Part shown: piece after piece, positions 35,173 to 48,076 of the stretch
Position numbering within the stretch: position 1 is the first letter of the stretch
Layout of the letters: each line of letters opens with the position of its first letter
Assembly (NCBI GenBank): GCA_036583965.1
Contig: JAZBQD010000027.1
Location: 27,287,001-27,351,000, forward strand
DNA from: Prunella strophiata
Taxonomy: Eukaryota > Chordata > Aves > Passeriformes > Prunellidae
Length of the DNA stretch: 64,000 bases
Reading direction: 5' to 3'
Program-made: the position numbers and the translations under genes
Notes under the pieces: model-generated
Told to the model about the DNA's origin: nothing
The model's database searches: none
The model's input: only the letters and a program-made list of their open reading frames with translations

Positions 35173-38107
35173 AGGGAAAATGGAGCATTTTATGGGTTTT
35201 TTTTCTGAAGAAAAATATTCCCTGTGAGAATTTTTCCAGGCCTAAACCTGCATTTACCAGGGAGGAAGTAGAAGACAGAGCCTGTGAGGGATATGTTTTT
35301 ATAAATATTGTCCAGTTCCTTGGATCCTGACAAAGTCTGGGTGGCTGAAAGCTTCTGCATGAACTGTCCACAGCTGGTAGGGAAACACAAAACCTTTGCC
35401 TGCCTTTAGTGGAAGGAGGAATGTGCTGGCTGGAGGCTCTGAGGATGAACAGCAGGATTGGATCTCCCTGGGTGTGTGGACAGAACAGCCCATCTCCCAC
35501 AATAACATTGGAATTTTGCTTTGAATGTTGCATTTTATTTTTTTCAGAGCGTCAGTCCACCTGAGCAGGGAGATGATATCTCTACCAGCCCTAGGGACAT
35601 AGTGATAAGTTGAAGTAATTATTCATTTTTTCAGGGGCTGAGCACCCTGAATTCAGTTTGCCAGAATCACTAAAGGATGTTTCTGCAGATGGGAGCCTTG
35701 CTTTTCTAGGTGGACATGGTTTTGTTGCCCAAGATCTATTTCAGCCTTGATTTTGATAAAGTTTCACTTACCTTCAGTGGCTTTCAAGCAGCATAAACGT
35801 GGTTTAGCTTTTGTCATGATTAATAAATGTTTTCTGCCTTTGGGATGATAATTAAAATCTCTGAGCATTCTTTAGGCTCTGAAGGCCACCCTGGGTGGTG
35901 CTTACCTGCAGTGAAGGTGTGGCTGACTTGCCCTGAAGGGTGTCAGTGGTCAATCCTCAGGCATCCCTGATGCTCTTGGGATCAGAAAATCATTTAGCTT
36001 GGGAAAGACCCTTGAGGTGGAGTCCAGCTGCTGCCAGCAGGGAATCACAGAGCCCTAAAAGGTGGGAAATCATCATCATCAGCAGCAGCATCTTTGTAGG
36101 TGCCCTCTTGTCTGGGCACTGAAGTTCAGATACAAACCACTCAGGCAATCAGAGATGAATTAATTGAGAAGCATCAATTTTCCTCACCTCATTTCTGTGT
36201 ATGCTTTGATGTCTGTGTAACAGCAAGGGAAGGGTGCAAGGCTTCATCAGGACTTTGGAATGTCTTTTGGAATTAGCAGCAATGGGGAATGAATAATGTG
36301 ATCTCTGACACCTCCTGCTTCCCCTGCTGGGCTGCTTTTGGGAAATGGTGTTTGCTGTAAGATAGAGGCTAAGAAGAAATAGCTTTTTCTGCACAGCAAC
36401 AGGTGAGTGCATGTTACAAACCCTCAGCTGATTCCATGTCAGGTGTCGAGGCAGAGCTGAACTGTGCATCTCTGTCAGGGAAACTCCAAGGAGGAAAGTC
36501 TCTTACTGTGCAAGAGAATTGCTCCAAATTAAGGGGTGCCCATCCTCACTTGTTTTGAGTCCATTCTTGGTAAAAGTAGGAAGGACATTGCTTCCCAATG
36601 GTTTGGCTTCTTGGAAGGAGGTAGAGGTGCAGATGGTTGCTTTTCAATGAAAGAACTGAGGGCTCAGCCTGGAACAATGTATGTTTTCAGTTTTTAAAAC
36701 CTGGACCATCTTAACTATCTGTGCTGAAAATCAATGCTGTGAGTTGTCCTGAGGCAGAATTCCCCCAGGAAACCAAGATCAAGCAGGTTGTGTCCAGGCC
36801 TTTCTGGATTTTATGGACAGCAGGGGCCAAAGCAGACCTGTCCAAAGGCTAAAGGGACTGGGATCACAGCCAGGGAGTTCCTGAACTCTTGCACAGTGAC
36901 AGAGTTGTTTGGGGTTGTGGTGCCTTGAGGTCTGCATGGTGGGGGCCATCTTTTGTGCTGGGTAGGGCTGCCTGCAGCCTAATCCTTGTTCCTGTCAGGA
37001 CTTTCCCAAAAAATCCTGCTCTGGCTGTTTTTGGACAAGCCACCTGTGTCAATGCTGTGCCACCTCTGCCCTGTCCCTCCCCAGGCTGTCCTGTCCTGTC
37101 CCCCCCTGCTCACAGTGCTTGCAAAGCTCTCTGCTTTGTACAGACAATTACAGCAAGTTCTCTGAGAAAAGGAAAAAATACTCCTTTTGAGTGGAAGTTT
37201 TAAAGAGTCTTAAATCAGAGGAAGTTGTCAATGGTTTTAAATAAGATCAGGGTGTGTACTGAAGAATGAGGAGATGATAAATGACAATTAACACTCAGCA
37301 AATGATCTTTTGGCTGTTCTGTGTGGGATGCTTAGGGAAAAACACTGTTTTTAGGGGTAATTGGAAGTTACACCATGAGTGTTTGAAGGGACAAAGGCAA
37401 GCTTAATTCAGGTGTTTCCTGAATTTTGTCTTGTTAATAATTACTTTCCCGTGTGCTTTTAATTTTGTTCACTTCCTAAGTGGGACTATCTGCTTACATC
37501 TTTCTTATTTTCTATAAAGAAAGGTAACCTCATAAGAAACAGGTTCTAGTGGCAAGAATAGTCCCTCTGTTTTGTGTTATTTTATCCAGTTTATTAGCAC
37601 GATCCTAAATAAGGACCATGGTTCTGAAATGAGGCTCTGAATGCCAAGGAAAAGGGGGATTTTTGGAGCTGGCTTAGATGGGCAGTGTCCAGCTGTCTTC
37701 CTACTTCTAACTCTGGATTTTCACATCACCTCTGTGCTCCCTTCTGCCCAGCAGCACAGGGTTCCCCCAGCTGAGAGATGAGGAGCTTTTCATCTTGGGC
37801 AGTGCTCAGCCCATGCTGCTTCAATCTTTGCCAAGCACTTCCACTGGAATGAGTTTTGACAAACAGGAGCATCCTTGAGGGAAGTTCCCTCTTTCCATCT
37901 GAGTGACACCAAGCAATCTCCTTTCCCTACTTGTGTTTGATAATTCTGGGATTCACACTTTCTCTGCCTGTCCTGTGATGCCTGCAGAAGCAGCAGCATC
38001 TCTGCCATTTATATACATTTTATCCTTTTCCCCCTGAGTCACTCAGTCCTTTTCCACTCAGAGAGCAACAACCCCTGTCCAAAGGCACTGCATTATTGGG
38101 AAGCTTC
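35173..38107. other. unique DNA with one weak terminal-exon candidate
   Basis: No gene established. TTTTATTTTTTTCAG at 35533-35547 is followed by a 21-codon frame with TGA at 35611 and AATAAA at 35822; see the findings. The rest is featureless apart from the CR1 relic listed next. Confidence 0.45.
35981..36030 (-). mobile_element. possible CR1 3'-end relic
   Basis: The run ATCAGAAAATCATTTAGCTT, then GGGAAAGACCCTTGAGG and GAGTCCAGC, resembles the complement of the CR1 3' tail, in which a GAATCATTTAGGTTGG-type block precedes AAAGACC and GAGTCCA. It is short and degraded. Confidence 0.5.
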
Positions 38108-38600
<493 letters not shown>

Positions 38601-41600
38601 TCTTACACCTTCTGTAAAGAATTAAAAATTGCTTTGCAAATTATCCTGGGCAAGAGAAAATATTTCCTGTTGAGCTTTAGGAGATCACCCCACTTCACCA
38701 CCTTTAGGGGCTGAGAATCCCTGACAGCCACACAACAGCCATGGAATTTTCCGTGGTCCAGGGCTGACAAGAATTTTAAAAATTGATTTGGAAATGATGG
38801 TGATGATCACTGCTCATTTTGGCCATTTGTTGTATCTGGGACAAAGGACGTTGGCTATGATGTGTTTTCCTGTCGCAATACTTTTGATACCAGGGTGTTT
38901 TATAAATGTCATCTTCTAAATATGTTGTATTCTAAATATAAACCCAAATATTTGGTAATGGCTTCCTTATGATAAGGTCACAGGGGTGAGAATATTTTAA
39001 TGAAGCAGGCATGAATTATTTACTTTGGGTTAAATAAAAAAAAACATTGCCCATGGAACTGAGCCTCTCCCTAAATCGAAAAGTTTTGTGGATTTTGGCT
39101 TCCTGTTGGTCTTTTGTCAACAAACAGAAAATTGGTTTTTATTCCCTTCTGGACTGACCAATAGAAATTTTACAGACCTGCCCCATCACATGTAAACCTT
39201 TTACCTACTTTTGATGTAGCTTCTTCTATGATTTGTTTGTGGAAATAGCTTTCTCTCCCATTTTTAGAGCTGCCAGCACATATTTGGAGTTGTAGCTCCA
39301 AGGAGGAGAATTCATTTTGGGCTGAAATAAGTGAACCTCCACATTCACCATGGTGGAGGGAAAAATAGGCAATAAGTGGTGATTTGAGAGAAGTATTAGG
39401 AGGCCTCAAATACTGCTCTCCTTTATGGCTTTATGCTGTTTTGACACCTGGTTTGGACACAGAATTACAGTGGATGGGGGAAAAGAGGAAAAAAGAAAAT
39501 ATGCAGGATGCATTTGTTTAGCAAAGCTTCAAAGAATGTGGTCTCAGTGGGATGAGCTTTTTCCAGTTCTTCCAGGCTTTCCCACATGCATATTTTTGAC
39601 TTTTATCATTCTCTAAAAAAAGAATTTTGTAGCTTAAATATCAAGGTATCAAACAAAAAAATAGTTTGAAGAAGAGATTGGGAGACATTGTTTTATTAGA
39701 GAGCAGATAATAATGGAGGCAAGTTACCTAGAAATGAGCTTTGTTGTGATTTAAGATATTTTTCTAGAGGAAAAGCTTTAATTAAACCATAAAACTAGAG
39801 CCCAATGAAATAATTAGCCAGCCTGTGGTTATACAAAGTTAATTGAGGTAACATCATTCAAGGAAATGTCTTTAAATTCACCTGCTGGTAAATTAAAAGA
39901 ATTCTTCTAACAATACATTTAAGTAACCACATTTTCCAGCCTCAGTGGTTTGGGAGCATCACCTGTCTGTGCATTCCTCCTGCCTGTGTGCTTTGCCCTT
40001 GTCTCTGTCTGCATTTAGGATGCCACTCACTCAGCACAGACAAGGAGCAGCTCTTGTTTTTTTTTTTTTTAATTCCTCACCACAAGGATTTTAAGTGCAG
40101 TGGTTTGTGCTTGGCAGGGGCTGTGCTGTCAGCTTGAACATGATCCCCAGTCATTCTGAGAGCTGGGTACTTTCCTTCTCTTCCCTGGAGCAAGAAGAAA
40201 ATTCTGTGTTCTCTTGAGGCTCAGTTATAGGGTAGAGCTTCTGTCACCTGCCTTGGGTGGAGTCTGTGTTGTCTTGTGTTTTCCTGTGAGCTGATTTATC
40301 AGTGACTCTCAAGATGAAGCCACAGCAAGCAGGGCACCCAGAAAAGGGCAGCCTTCCTTCTGATTTAGCAGTCAGTGTTGAGGAGATGGATTTCAGATTC
40401 CCACAGAACTGTTGTGAGTGGGATTTTCATGGATCCCCTTCTGTGGTGTGTGGGGAGCCTGCCAAGCCACTTGTGCACAGCAGATACATCTGGCTGAGTG
40501 TTTGCATTTCAGAATTCCCTGCTCTTGCCACAGCATTTGGGGTTCCTTGGACCAGCACAAGGGTTTCCTAGAAGCTGCTACCAAAACTGGTGAAACAGAA
40601 CTGGTAACAGCAGCTCTTCTGCAGTTTTCAGTAGTGACCACAGCACTCAGCTTTAACGTGGCCACAGGAAAGAGTTCATTTAAAAGTTCTGTGTCCAATC
40701 CCACTCTGTCAGACTGTTTCCTCTTCTCCATGGTCAGGTTGTATCCTTGTCCTTCTCTTTATTGCCTTATAGCTGAGGGGCACTGCACACACAGTCAAGA
40801 ACAAACAGGTCTGGTAAACTGAGGAGGAGTTTTTTGGCAGCTAAGATTGGCAGGGAGTCTCCATTGCCCTGTGACACCGAGCAGACTGGGTTGATTTGGT
40901 CCTGGCTTTGATCCAAGCAAGGTGAGAGCTGCTTCTCCTGTCCAAATTGGCCAAACACTGAAACAGAAATAGTTAGAATTCTTTTCTGTAGCAATCTGTT
41001 ATCTAAACTACAAACTCCTCAGCTTAGAACTACTGCCTTCTTTTACTTTTGCATATTATTTTGTCATTATTTTTAGGCATCCGTAGACCTTGGACCAATA
41101 CTTCTTTCAGTTTTAGCAGCTGCCAAATTTGACACAGAATCTGCCACTGCCATCTACTAATTCAAATAGCATCAAATATGGCTTTTAATCTGTGCTAGAG
41201 GTGCTAGAGGGGAGAGCAATGAAAGGGGGATGGAGGAAAAAGGGATGAGGATGTAGGAAAGAGTGGAGAAAAATATGTGAGCAGTAATGTTTGACCTTTG
41301 TCAGGGTAACCTTTCTAACTTAATTGTTTACTTACTGAAATTTCTTCTTCAGGGCTGTGTGAAATCCCCATTTAGGCCCCCAGTTGTAACACTCCCCCTT
41401 CAGCTGCCTCTGTGACAAACAGGTTTGTGTGTCCTGCTCCAGCAGTGGGGATTTCTCCTGCTGTGATGTGGGATTGCTGTGGTTCAGCAGGAGAACCAGT
41501 GCAGCTGCATCAGCTCTGCAGCATGGCCAGCCTGGCAGAGCAAAGCCATTCCTTGCTTTTGCAGCCCTTTGGGGGAGCAGCATCACCTGACAGTGTCAGC

Positions 41601-44100
41601 AGTGACAAAAGGCTTTTGAGTGCTGCAATCAGGGAGATATTTCACCTGTTGCTGTAGTGTAGGGAGGTCAGGGTCACCCACCCATTTATTTACAGGTAGG
41701 CATGCCCATGAGGGATGCACTGTGTGCTGCCTGCTAGTCTGAGCATCTTAAGCTGACTTCAAACAATGAAGCTCTGCTCGTTGCCTGTTTCCCTGTAGTT
41801 TTTGCCAGTAGGTCTGGTCCAAGTAATTTCCCCCTCTCTCTTTCAGTTTATTCTACCAGAAAGGGCTTGTGGGGCTCATTAAAAACATCTAATGCATTTT
41901 TAGATCATTGGCTGGAAGATGAAAAGCAGTGGGGAATATTTTGGCAATTAGCTCACTGTGAGAGCAGAGGAAGCAGTGGAAGCAAGCTCTGTGTGTGTAT
42001 CAAGATGTCTTTCTGGGGTGAATCAAGCACATGGTTCATCTACCCCAGGTCACCATTTTCATCACTGGCCACCACAAATGGCCTAAGAGAAAAGGGGAGG
42101 AAACCTCAGGAGTTGTTCTGCAGGGAGATTGCTTTTTGTTGTTGTTGTCTTGGAGTTAAATTCTTCATTGCTGGTGACTATGAACAGGCAGCCAACAGCT
42201 GGGAATTTTGGGGCAGCCTGGTAAGAGGAATATCAGTGTTTTACTGCATGCTGAACTTTTAATGGGAAGTCACAGGAGACACTGTGCTCCTTCCCAGAAG
42301 CAGGGGACTCTGGTGGTGCTGAACCTGAGGCAGAAGAAATTTTCTCTGGATCTGGATTGGGGGAACCACAGTGAGGGACTGTGCTGTATTCTCATATGAG
42401 TAAGGTTTCCTGGCAAGCTCCCTTTGTTTTGGAAGCTGTAGTGCTTTTCTCTTTGGGATTGGCTGGAGTTCCCTGAGGCTCAGGGCCTGCATGCACAGCT
42501 CTGGAAGAGGTGCACTGGTGGTTTTCTGGCTTTTCATGACTGCCTGCCCATGCAAAAAAAAAACGGGATTTCACTTCTTCTCTGTAATTTTTTATCTTGC
42601 AGAGGGATGGAAAGAACATAGTATTTTTGCTTCTTAATGCTGGTATCTTTATCTGCATTCAAATGAGATGAAACCAGTAGTGAACAGGAGAGAAATGCTG
42701 GCTGTGTTAAGCAGAATACAAGACTAAGACACGATAATGATAAATTTTATTATCCAATGCACATTAACACCAGTTTAATGAGACAGCCAAGTCTGTGCTT
42801 AACTGCAAATGTGCAAAATCACCTCTGAATTTAGGGAGTGTTTGGAGCTGTCCTTCTCATGCTTGGTTTTCCTGGGCCCGTGATGTTACCTCATCTTTAT
42901 GGCAGTGATAGAGGAATAGAGGAAAGGCTTTTTAACCATACTTGATGATGAGTGCCCAGGTGAGAACACTTGAAATGGAGCTCACTGTGTGCTCTAAGTG
43001 ATGGAGCCTTGGAAAATCGGCTTCACTGCCGTGTCACCAGCAAAGACAAGAGGAAATTGAAATATTCACACTTGCTAATGACTTTGGAAAATGCTGTGAG
43101 AGAGAGCATTTGCTGTAGCCAAGGGTGATTCCAAGGGAAATCCCAGAAAACTGGGAAACTTCTGCAGAGGTTGAGAGGCAGTGGTGCTTGCACCTTGTCC
43201 AATTCCCAAATGGACTATAAGATCCAAGCTTTGCAGATGGATGTGTGCCTCTTGCCCTGTAAATCTACATGGACTCTTGGCTGGTGGCACATAATCCAAA
43301 TAGGCACAGGCTGTTTTATAACCAATCCCTCCCTTCCCTGAACAACAGCATTTGGTTTTTTTTTTTATTTTATGACCTGCAGAGTGGTCATTTTTTAATC
43401 TCTGATGAGCCTGACAGGTCTCTCATGACTGCAGAACAGGATATCATTGTGGCTTTAGGTTTCAGGCAAAGCTTCATGATTACTGCTGCTACCAAGCTTT
43501 TCTTTCTGGGATATTCTTACTTCTGGTAGGTGCCTGTGAGGAGATGGGAGCAGATAGGGATGCATCAGCTCTTCCTGCCCTTCCTGCATCAGCTGATAAA
43601 TGGCTGATCTTCCTTCCCCTGCCTTGAAAGCAAGGGAATGCTTTCAGCAGGTTGACAGCCCCACCTCTCTGTTTATGAGCTGTTAATTGCATGTTGTCAC
43701 CCGTGGTTAGTACGGCTTAGGAGAGGGAGCCCTTCCATCCTTGCCACAGCTCTTTCTCTTCAGATAGATTCTCAGAAGAGAGAGAGAAAAAAAATCCCCC
43801 TAACCCTTGGAAACTCCCATTACTGAAGCTCTCTTTTCCCAGCCAGGACCTGTCCCAGTTCTGAACCAACAGCTCTCCACCTGAGAGTCACCCTGTGACA
43901 CTGCCCGAGCTTTGCAGAGCTGCTCTACACGAGCAAATGCTGGACCCCAAGGCCATGAAAAACAGCCTCCCTTCTATTGATAGCCCAGTCAAACTTCTTG
44001 AAAAGGAGGTAATCTCTTAATGGGAAGAGCAAAATTCTTTTTTGTCTTCACTTCCATTATTCCTCTAGCTTCATAGTTTACCATATCCTCTTTAAAACCT
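38601..44100. other. unique DNA with one open acceptor-donor interval
   Basis: No gene recognised. The interval 41847-42220 is open between splice-like signals and is described in the findings. Poly-T runs lie near 40057-40070 and 43356-43367. Confidence 0.45.
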
Positions 44101-44316
44101 CACTTTTGCTTGACACAAACCACTTCTGTGTAGGAGTTATCTTGCTTTCTGATTTTTCATTCCAAGTGATTGCTTCCTTCTGCTTATCCCACTCTTTCCT
44201 TGGTCAGTACATTCACTTTTGTTTGACAAAAATCACTTCTGTGTAGGAGTTATCTTGACTTCTGATGTTTCATTCCAAGTGATTGCTTCCTCCTATCCCA
44301 CTCTTTCCTTGGTCAG
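44101..44316 (+). repeat. two-copy tandem duplication, 113-bp period
   Basis: Copy 1 starts at 44101 (CACTTTTGCTTGACA) and copy 2 at 44214 (CACTTTTGTTTGACA). Both contain CACTTCTGTGTAGGAGTTAT, TTTCATTCCAAGTGATTGCT and CTCTTTCCTTGGTCAG. About six substitutions and small gaps separate them. Confidence 0.95.
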
Positions 44317-45448
44317 AGCATGCATTTCATGTCATTTGTGTGACAGAATCTCTGGGTCAAGCCCTGGTGTCCTTGGAGCTTGCTGGTTTTGTGCTGGTAC
44401 CTCCCTGTGTTGGACCTGCTGCTGTCCCTTCCTGCAGGCTGGCACTGGTGCCAGGGAATCTGTGCCTTGCTGCTGGTGGCAGCACTTCTCTTGGCTTCTG
44501 CCCTGTGCCTGAAAGGAAAGCTGAGATGTCCTCATCTGTCACCTTCCTCTGCTACAGGGCAGAGAGCAGGCAGGGGAAATCCTTGCTCTGGTGTGATGCT
44601 CAACAGGCAAAATAGTTGATTTTGGCCAAATGCTGAATAAAAGTGGATTTATAAGTACATTTGGTTGTAGTTTACAGTCCTCCTTTCTGCCCAGCCCACA
44701 GTGTGATGAAAATGCCAGGGCAGACCCAGGACTCCCCCTTTTAAAGCAAAGCTCTTCCTCTCAGTGTTCTCAGTGTGTGCTGTGTCCATCCTGGTCTGAG
44801 CTCCTGATGGAGCTTTTGGCCCCCTTGGCAGCCTCTCCTTCAGTCTTCCCTGCTGTGCTTTCAGGAGAAGCTCTCAGAACCAGGACAGTGTTTGCTTTTG
44901 TGCCTCTGGGTTCCACTGTCACTGGCTGTACCCCACACCCAACCTTCCTGCCAGGATATTTATGCTCTGTTGTGAGGGGAAAGCTGAGATAAAGGCAAGA
45001 TTGACACACTGTGGTGATTCCCAACTGACTTGATGATATCAGCAATATCTGCTCAAACAGGACAGGCCAGGCTGCTCTGCCAGCCCTGAGGAGTTTCCCT
45101 CTGTGGTATGGGGCAGTTTCAGAATGACTTGGAGCTGAGCTGGTGCTGCAGTCACAGTGAAACCTGTGTGGTCTTGTTGCTTCTGCCCACCACTCCCTTG
45201 GTTAATTCTCTCTGGTGTCCCAGGTCCCTTGGCAAATGTTGCCTTTGAGGAAGGGGGGGAACAGGGGAAACAGACCCCACTGTGCAGAAGGTCACTCAGT
45301 GCTCACTCTCTCTCTGTCCCCTCTGCAGACCTGTGGAGGGGGGCAGTGCAGTTGGCAGCAGCTCACCCAGGGCACCTGAAGAAGTGCCAGTAACACCTTA
45401 TCTCTTCAGGTCAATGCAGAAAATAGGTTTAGTCTGGTTTATAGCTCA
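44317..45448. other. unique non-coding DNA
   Basis: Nothing recognised. Frames of about 100-120 codons (44283-44615 and 44630-44992) show no known motif. Confidence 0.5.
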
Positions 45449-46079
45449 GTATGTGTGAAAAATGCACATTACATGATTGGCTTTTTGCAAATATTATATG
45501 TATCATGTTGTATCAATTTGTAGTGCTGTATTGATGTTTTAATAATATAGTAAATGTAGTGTTATAGTTAAATTGTGGTTTTTGTAATTAAAATAGAGAC
45601 TATGGATGTAAGATTTTTTTACAGGAGGAATGGGGTATTCACACAGGGACAGCAGCCACAGGGCACCCAGATCTTCCAGGGAAGAGAGAATTTATGACTC
45701 TTATCAGAAGAAACTAAGTCTTTCCTGTATTGTTGAGACTGTGAGACGCCGAGAGACTGGGAGTGAGAAGATGACAAAAACCAGATGAAATCCTTTGTTT
45801 TAGGTGGAATTTATGCATCATGCATGGGGTATATGAATATGCAACAGGTTATTGCTTTTAAGGGTTAATCCTCTGTTAACGAGTGTGCTTTCAGGGCTTG
45901 ATTGGCCCAGGAGGGCACCCGAACCGGTTCCTAACTCTTTGTTTTTATTGCCTCGTATTGTCCTATCTAAACTGTTCCAATTTCATTTACTCTAATTATA
46001 TTACTATTTTATAACCATCTTATTTCTATTAAACTTTTAAAAATTAAAAAAAAAAGTGATTGGCGTTTTTCACAGTATG
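45449..46079. mobile_element. complete solo LTR, family C, copy 2, with 5-bp TSD
   Basis: The LTR is 45454-46074 (621 bp), from TGTGAAAAATG to GTTTTTCACA, in the same orientation as the 6997 copy. It is flanked by GTATG at 45449-45453 and 46075-46079. By eye it differs from copy 1 by about 25 substitutions, mostly transitions, plus several single-base gaps, giving about 96% identity. This suggests fairly recent activity of the family. Confidence 0.95.
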
Positions 46080-47779
46080 CATTTCAGTTGAGTGATTCTC
46101 AGTCATGTTTTGGGACAAACAGCTGTCACCTGGGCTGAGCAAATCTCTAATAAGAGATATGTCAGCTTGGTCTGTCATTGTTGGAGAAAGGACACCCTCT
46201 TCCTTCTGAAATCCTCACATTGCAAACTACACTGGTCCCCTGTGGATCAGGCAAATACTCCTGCAATTAAATTCTAAGGGTATGTAGGAGTAGACACTGA
46301 AATTTCTTAATCCAAACATAATTCTAAAATCACAAACTGAGGAGACTAAGTCTGGGGCAAAGCTCCTCCTTGTTGGTTGTTAGTGTAATTTTGAAGATGA
46401 CAGTAAAGGATTAAATTCTGAGCTGAGGGAAAAGTGAAGGTTGCTTGCACATCTTCCTTTTTGCAAGCTCTATTCATTTGCAGAGCTTTTTGCCTTGTAT
46501 CTTTGTACCCAAGCTTTAGCCCTAGTATTGGAGAGCAGAAGCCACTCAGGAGCCCACAATGAGCAGGGAAGTGCTTGCACAGACCTCAGGACTCTCCTCA
46601 GCTGACCCTGAAGAACAGCTGCTCACAGCCATTGCAAAAATCAGGGCTCAGATAAGAGAGGGCTGCTGACCATGTGGTGTCACTCTATGAAATGGCCACT
46701 TCTGCAGCTGTAGCCCAAGGCAAAACCTTTTGGATCTGAATGCTTGAATTGTCTTGTGTAATTCAATCCCATCAGGTTCTGAACTTGGAGGCCAGTTCCA
46801 GGTTGCTCCCAAAGGGCTGTCACAGGATCAAAGGAAGCCACCAGATGTGTGGTACAGAATGTTCCTGTCTCAGAATAGCAAACAGCCTAAAAATGCCTGC
46901 TGAAGTGACTCCACTTTGCAAGTATTTGTTAATTTGGTGGCCTGCTCAAGTAGGTGAGTGGAAGCTCTGGAATCAAACACTGAGAACTTGTTCTGGTCAG
47001 TGCTGAGCCTTTTCAGTTCCAAGATTCATGCTGACAGCCTGTGCCCTGCTACCAGCATGAAGGATCTACTGGTACAACCTGCAGACAGGAGCAGATGTGT
47101 ATAAGTTTGTGAGGAAAAAGAAAATAAGCCTTGAGTTAGACTGAAGAAATCAACTGCAAGGTTCAGTCAGTGGGGAATCTGTCCTGCTGGAGGTAATTCC
47201 ATCCAGTGGCCATTTTAGCTCAAGAAGGGAATCATTTGTGAGAGGTTTAGCACACTCACAGCTGATTCCAGGCTCTTGGAGATGGGGAGGAATGCTGTCC
47301 AGGGTGATGGATCCCATGGTTTGTTTATGGGAAAGAGCTCTGGTGGCTTTTTATAAACTAATGCTGAATGAACAAACCTTTGTAAGGAGCTGCAGATCTC
47401 TGTGGAGTCTGGGCCAGAGCCCTCAGATCCTGTGGGGTCAAAATAAGGAGCAGAGTCCAGGCTGGGATCATTGTTGTGCTGTGGAGGGTCAGGCAAATAC
47501 TGCCCTGCTGCTGTCCTGGTCCAGGGAGAGAAGCCTAAGGATGGAGGAGGGCAGGGCCCTGGTGGCCTGAGCTCTGCTCTCACTTTGCTTTACAGGAAGA
47601 AGGGGCTGGGAGGGATGGTGTGACATTGTTGTGGTCACATTCAAATGTGAGGTTTGCAGTTTAACTACTAATGGCAGCAGGAACTTCACTGGGCTGACTC
47701 ATAATGCCAAAAAAGACACTCATTTCTCCATGTGTCCCTGCACAAAGGAAGAGGAGGTGGTGCTGCAATCCTGGATTAT
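46080..47779. other. unique non-coding DNA
   Basis: Nothing recognised. An acceptor-like CTTTGCTTTACAG at about 47585-47597 has no supported exon. Confidence 0.5.
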
Positions 47780-48076
47780 CACAGCACAGAGGGAAGCGTG
47801 CTCCTCTCTCCCTTCTGGGTGCCTGGAAACATCCAGGCTCTTGCCTTCCTGAGATCTGAGCTAATGAGAAATGTGAGGAATCATAGGTGGTGACCTTGCT
47901 GGGAAGCTCCACAGACAAGGTTTCTTGCTTGTTTTTTGCAGTCTAGCTTCTACTTGCCCAGGCTGTTTGTCCCTAAGCCAGGCACAGCATCTGGAAGGAG
48001 TGGCTGAAGTCATGCTTGGTGTCCCTCTTTTCCTGGGGTCAGGAGTTTCGAGGTCTTTGTCTTACAAAGCCTTTCC
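47780..48076 (+). repeat. duplicated block, copy 1 (297 bp)
   Basis: It matches 51011-51301 in direct orientation at about 94% or more by eye. Shared landmarks are GGTGCCTGGAAACATCCAGG, CTGAGATCTGAGCTAATGAG, GGAAGCTCCACAGACAAGGT and GAGTGGCTGAAGTCATGCTT. Both copies hold a polypyrimidine tract ending in TTTTTTGCAG, with CTACTTGCCCAGGC shortly after. This copy has an extra TAGCTTC after TTGCAGTC. Similarity ends sharply at CCTTTCC. Confidence 0.95.
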
